Below, one piece after another: positions 5,067 through 7,265 of a DNA stretch of 7,265 nt. This DNA comes from Dehalococcoidia bacterium. GTDB lineage: Bacteria; Chloroflexota; Dehalococcoidia; SZUA-161. The stretch is taken from assembly GCA_014859215.1 (NCBI GenBank), contig JACUUS010000117.1:1-7265 (forward strand), read 5' to 3'. Within the stretch, counting starts at the first letter, position 1, and each line of letters opens with the position of its first letter. Below the pieces are notes generated by a model. It made no database searches. It worked only from the letters and a program-made list of their open reading frames with translations, and was not told where the DNA came from. The position numbers and the translations under genes are program-made.

Positions 5067-7124
5067 CTAGGTCGTCGCGCCCGCGACGGGGCTCTTTGGG
5101 CCCGCGGTTGGCGATTCTTCAATGACGCCGGCGAGTATCTCCGCCAGGTCCATTGCCTTGAGGCTGCCTTCAACCTCCAGCGTCTTGATAGCGTCCTCGA
5201 ACATCTGCAGGCAGTACGGGCAAGCCGAGGCGAGAATCTCCGCATTGACTTTGACCGCTTCCTGGGTCCGCACATGGTTGATGCGCTTGCCGATCTGCTC
5301 TTCCATCCACATCCTGCCGCCGCCGGCTCCGCAGCAGAAGCTTTTTGCCATCCTGTGCTCCATCTCAACCGGGGGTGAGCCGGTCACCTGGCCGAGGATT
5401 TCGCGCGGAGCGTCATATACTCCGTTGTACCTGCCGAGGTAGCAGGAATCGTGATAGGTTGCTTTCTTGTCGAGTACTCTGCCGACCCTGAGCTTTCCTT
5501 CTCTCAGCAAGCCCGCAATGAACTCGGTATGGTGTACTACCTCGAAATCCCCCCCGAACTGCGGGTACTCGTTTTTGATCGTATTGAAACAGTGCGGACA
5601 GGCAGTCACGATCTTCTTGACGCCCAGTGCCTTGAGGCTCTCGACATTCTGCTGGGCCAGTGTCTGGAAGAGGTATTCATTGCCGATGCGCCGGGCGGGC
5701 TCCCCGCAGCACATTTCAGATGTGCCCATGATGCCGAAGTTCACGCCCGCGGCCTTGAGCAGCTTGCCAACGGCGGTCGCCACCTTGATATTGCGCTCTT
5801 CGAGAGCGGCGGTGCAGCCGACCCAGTAGAGGACATCGATCTGGCCGGGTCCCGAGACTTCCGTCACATTCAGGCCGTCGGCCCAGTCCGTCCTTGTGGC
5901 CATGGTGCCGCGCCAGGGGTGTCCTCTCTGCTCCATGCTCCTGAGGGCTCCCATGGCAGTTTCGGGGAACCGGGTCTGCTCCAGGACGAGGTTCCTTCTC
6001 ATCTCGATTATCTTGTTCATGGGCGCGACGAAAGCGGGACACTGTTCCACGCAGGCACGGCACGTGGTGCAGCTCCAAATCTGGTCTTCCGTTATTGCGT
6101 CGCCGATTATTGTCTTCGCATCGTCGCCGGGCTTCTTGACCTTCAGGCCGAAGAAGCCTGTGTTCTCGACCAGGAGCGGTTTCAGGTCCTGGACAAGTTT
6201 CTTCGGTGAGAGAGGCTTATCCGTAAGATGCGCGGGGCACTGGTCCTGGCAGCGCCCGCATCGTGTGCAGGAATCAAGGTCCATCAGGTCCTTGACAGGG
6301 AAGTCCTGTATCCTGTTCGCCCCGAAGGTCTCCGCCTCCTCGATAGCTATGGTGCGGAGCGCGCCCTTAGGCGCGGTTGATGTCAGAAACGCGTTGAAGG
6401 GAGAGATGAACATGTGGGCAAGCTTGGGCAGGGAGAAAGCCATGTAGCCGATAACGCCTACCACCAGGACTGAATGGAACCACCACAGGCCCTGGTACCA
6501 GCCGATGATCGCGCCTGTGCCTGTGAAGGCCTTTGAGAAACCGTAGCCGAGGAAGGACCACTGAGCCCATTCGTCAGGGGCCGACGCGGCTACCATGCGC
6601 ATCCCTTCCAGGATGAATCCCGTCAGGACAACGATGAAGACAAGGCCAAGGCCTACGCTGTCAGCAGGTATGTTGTCGAGTCTTTCGGGCTTCTGAAAAT
6701 ACCTCCTGTACACAGCCATGATAAGCCCAACAAGGATCATCACGCCGCCGAGGTCGGCGAGGAAGGAAATGGCGAGGTAGGTGTTGCCGTGAAGAAACTC
6801 ATAAATGTAGTGGCTGATGACGTCCATCGCGGTCCCGAGGAGAAGGAGCAGAGCACCCCAGAAGATAAGCGCATGCATGATGCCGGGATAGGGGTCGCTC
6901 AGTATCTTCTTGTGAAATATGCCGTCAACGGTCGCAGTACGGACGAAGGCCTTTATCTTCTGATTGAGGTTGCTGAATGTATCGTCCTTCTGTCCGATAC
7001 GCCACAGCCGGAAACGCTGGAAGACAGCGAATATGAGGAGCAGGGTCGCGAGCGGGGCCAGTATATAGATGAGCCAGCCGAACTGTATGTTGAAGAATAT
7101 CTCGCGATGTGCAGGCTCAAGCAT
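5067..7124 (-). CDS. Membrane b-haem/Fe-S/CCG oxidoreductase, EtfAB:menaquinone oxidoreductase (EMO)-like
   Basis: 685 residues from the ATG at 7124, which follows AAGGAGG. The frame stays open 46 codons further upstream, but that part is unlike the family and crosses the promoter. The N-terminus is a NarI/HdrE-like membrane domain with five predicted spans (about 13-35, 83-106, 117-140, 159-178, 214-235). H84, H217 and H237 are candidate haem b ligands. A cytoplasmic part follows with two 4Fe-4S sites of pattern CX2CX2CX3CP (C286/289/292/296 and C352/355/358/362). It then has two complete CCG (DUF224/HdrD) domains: C437, C472-C473, C509, C512 and C561, C597-C598, C635, C638. Fused proteins of this type pass electrons between EtfAB and menaquinone in syntrophic and aromatic-degrading anaerobes (family knowledge). 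That role is inferred here, since no etfAB is visible. A heterodisulfide-reductase-like or lactate/glycolate-oxidase-linked role is the alternative. No key cysteine is missing. It appears to be transcribed alone. Confidence 0.9.
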   Translation of the reverse strand: MLEPAHREIFFNIQFGWLIYILAPLATLLLIFAVFQRFRLWRIGQKDDTFSNLNQKIKAFVRTATVDGIFHKKILSDPYPGIMHALIFWGALLLLLGTAMDVISHYIYEFLHGNTYLAISFLADLGGVMILVGLIMAVYRRYFQKPERLDNIPADSVGLGLVFIVVLTGFILEGMRMVAASAPDEWAQWSFLGYGFSKAFTGTGAIIGWYQGLWWFHSVLVVGVIGYMAFSLPKLAHMFISPFNAFLTSTAPKGALRTIAIEEAETFGANRIQDFPVKDLMDLDSCTRCGRCQDQCPAHLTDKPLSPKKLVQDLKPLLVENTGFFGLKVKKPGDDAKTIIGDAITEDQIWSCTTCRACVEQCPAFVAPMNKIIEMRRNLVLEQTRFPETAMGALRSMEQRGHPWRGTMATRTDWADGLNVTEVSGPGQIDVLYWVGCTAALEERNIKVATAVGKLLKAAGVNFGIMGTSEMCCGEPARRIGNEYLFQTLAQQNVESLKALGVKKIVTACPHCFNTIKNEYPQFGGDFEVVHHTEFIAGLLREGKLRVGRVLDKKATYHDSCYLGRYNGVYDAPREILGQVTGSPPVEMEHRMAKSFCCGAGGGRMWMEEQIGKRINHVRTQEAVKVNAEILASACPYCLQMFEDAIKTLEVEGSLKAMDLAEILAGVIEESPTAGPKSPVAGATT

Positions 7125-7149
7125 GATTCCTCCTTCCCGAGCTAATAGG

Positions 7150-7178
7150 ATTCTAGCACAAAGGTATGAGTGTGCTAA
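7150..7178 (-). promoter_or_regulatory. Promoter of the EMO-like oxidoreductase gene
   Basis: On the minus strand, TTAGCA (7173-7178) and TAGAAT (7150-7155) are spaced by exactly 17 bases. The -10 matches consensus at five of six positions and is extended by TGC (7156-7158). The -35 matches at four of six. Transcription would begin near 7143, about 18 nt before the ATG, and the leader contains AAGGAGG four bases before the start codon. This is the best promoter in the window. Confidence 0.65.
7154..7177. promoter_or_regulatory. Inverted repeat over the promoter, candidate operator
   Basis: TAGCACA (7154-7160) and TGTGCTA (7171-7177) are perfect inverted copies separated by 10 bases. One arm covers the end of the -10 and its TG extension; the other covers most of the -35. 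A bound dimer would block polymerase, so repression is the natural reading. The arms recall the CIRCE operator of HrcA (TTAGCACTC-N9-GAGTGCTAA), but the inner bases differ and the arms sit one base closer. A redox or fatty-acid-responsive regulator is equally possible. Part of the symmetry comes from the promoter hexamers themselves. Confidence 0.4.
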
Positions 7179-7213
7179 GAGCAATAAGTACAATAGCCGC
7201 ACGTGAATCCGTC

Positions 7214-7265
7214 TTTGCGAGGAGGGCGAAGGAGGCTTTGCCGCAGGAGGCCGACGCGGCAATCT
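7214..7265. repeat. Dispersed G+C-rich repeat with GCGGCAATCT end
   Basis: The window ends in TTTGCGAGGAGGGCGAAG...GACGCGGCAATCT. This resembles the TTGCGAGGAGCGAAGCGACG(C/A)GCAATCT family of dispersed intergenic repeats seen across many bacterial genomes (recalled, not searched). AGGAGG or a close variant recurs three times (7219-7224, 7230-7235, 7245-7250). TTGCCGC (7238-7244) can pair with GCGGCAA (7256-7262), giving a 7-bp stem with an 11-nt loop. The element may continue beyond the window. It lies upstream of the oxidoreductase promoter and contains no gene. Confidence 0.5.

Noticed and set aside
5451..6209. Plus-strand open frame of 252 codons over the oxidoreductase
   Set aside because: It is antisense to a gene with complete Fe-S and CCG motifs; no ribosome site and no family features.
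7125..7262. 46-codon N-terminal extension of the oxidoreductase
   Set aside because: The extension would be translated from DNA containing the promoter and the dispersed repeat. The ATG at 7124 has AAGGAGG four bases upstream, and the family's membrane domain begins right after it.

Overview
The window (about 57% G+C by eye) looks like a chromosomal segment of an anaerobic bacterium. The menaquinone-linked iron-sulfur oxidoreductase, the style of the C-terminal domain of the giant coiled-coil protein, and the generic intergenic repeats at both ends would fit a Chloroflexota/Dehalococcoidia-type genome. That placement is inference; there is no rRNA or marker gene here.

Layout: positions 1-201 are non-coding and hold two hairpin repeats and a degenerate TCTGA-type repeat. 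Positions 202-3141 (minus strand) encode a 979-residue protein. It has a short DivIVA-like N-terminus, a repeat array of about 761 residues built from 11- and 15-residue helical modules (mostly 26 = 11+15), and a small alpha/beta C-terminal domain. A 3142-3405 intergenic region carries a minus-strand promoter for that gene and a weaker plus-strand -10 element. Positions 3406-5009 (plus strand) hold a two-gene unit: a class I SAM-dependent methyltransferase, then a GT2 glycosyltransferase that starts on TTG overlapping the methyltransferase stop. A strong G+C-rich hairpin at 5013-5040 separates this unit from the converging last gene, 5067-7124 (minus strand). That gene encodes a membrane b-haem/Fe-S/CCG-domain oxidoreductase of the EtfAB:menaquinone oxidoreductase (DUF224, HdrD-like) type. 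It has a good promoter with an inverted repeat lying over it. The right end (about 7214-7265) is a G+C-rich dispersed-type repeat.

How the genes relate: the methyltransferase and glycosyltransferase are translationally coupled and probably act on one surface glycan. The oxidoreductase stands alone within the window; its usual electron donor genes (etfAB) are not visible. The repeat protein has no recognisable partner here. It is the most unusual object in the window: all 11 prolines of its repeat array fall at the same repeat position, and almost every deviation in repeat length is explained by swapping or adding 11- and 15-residue modules.
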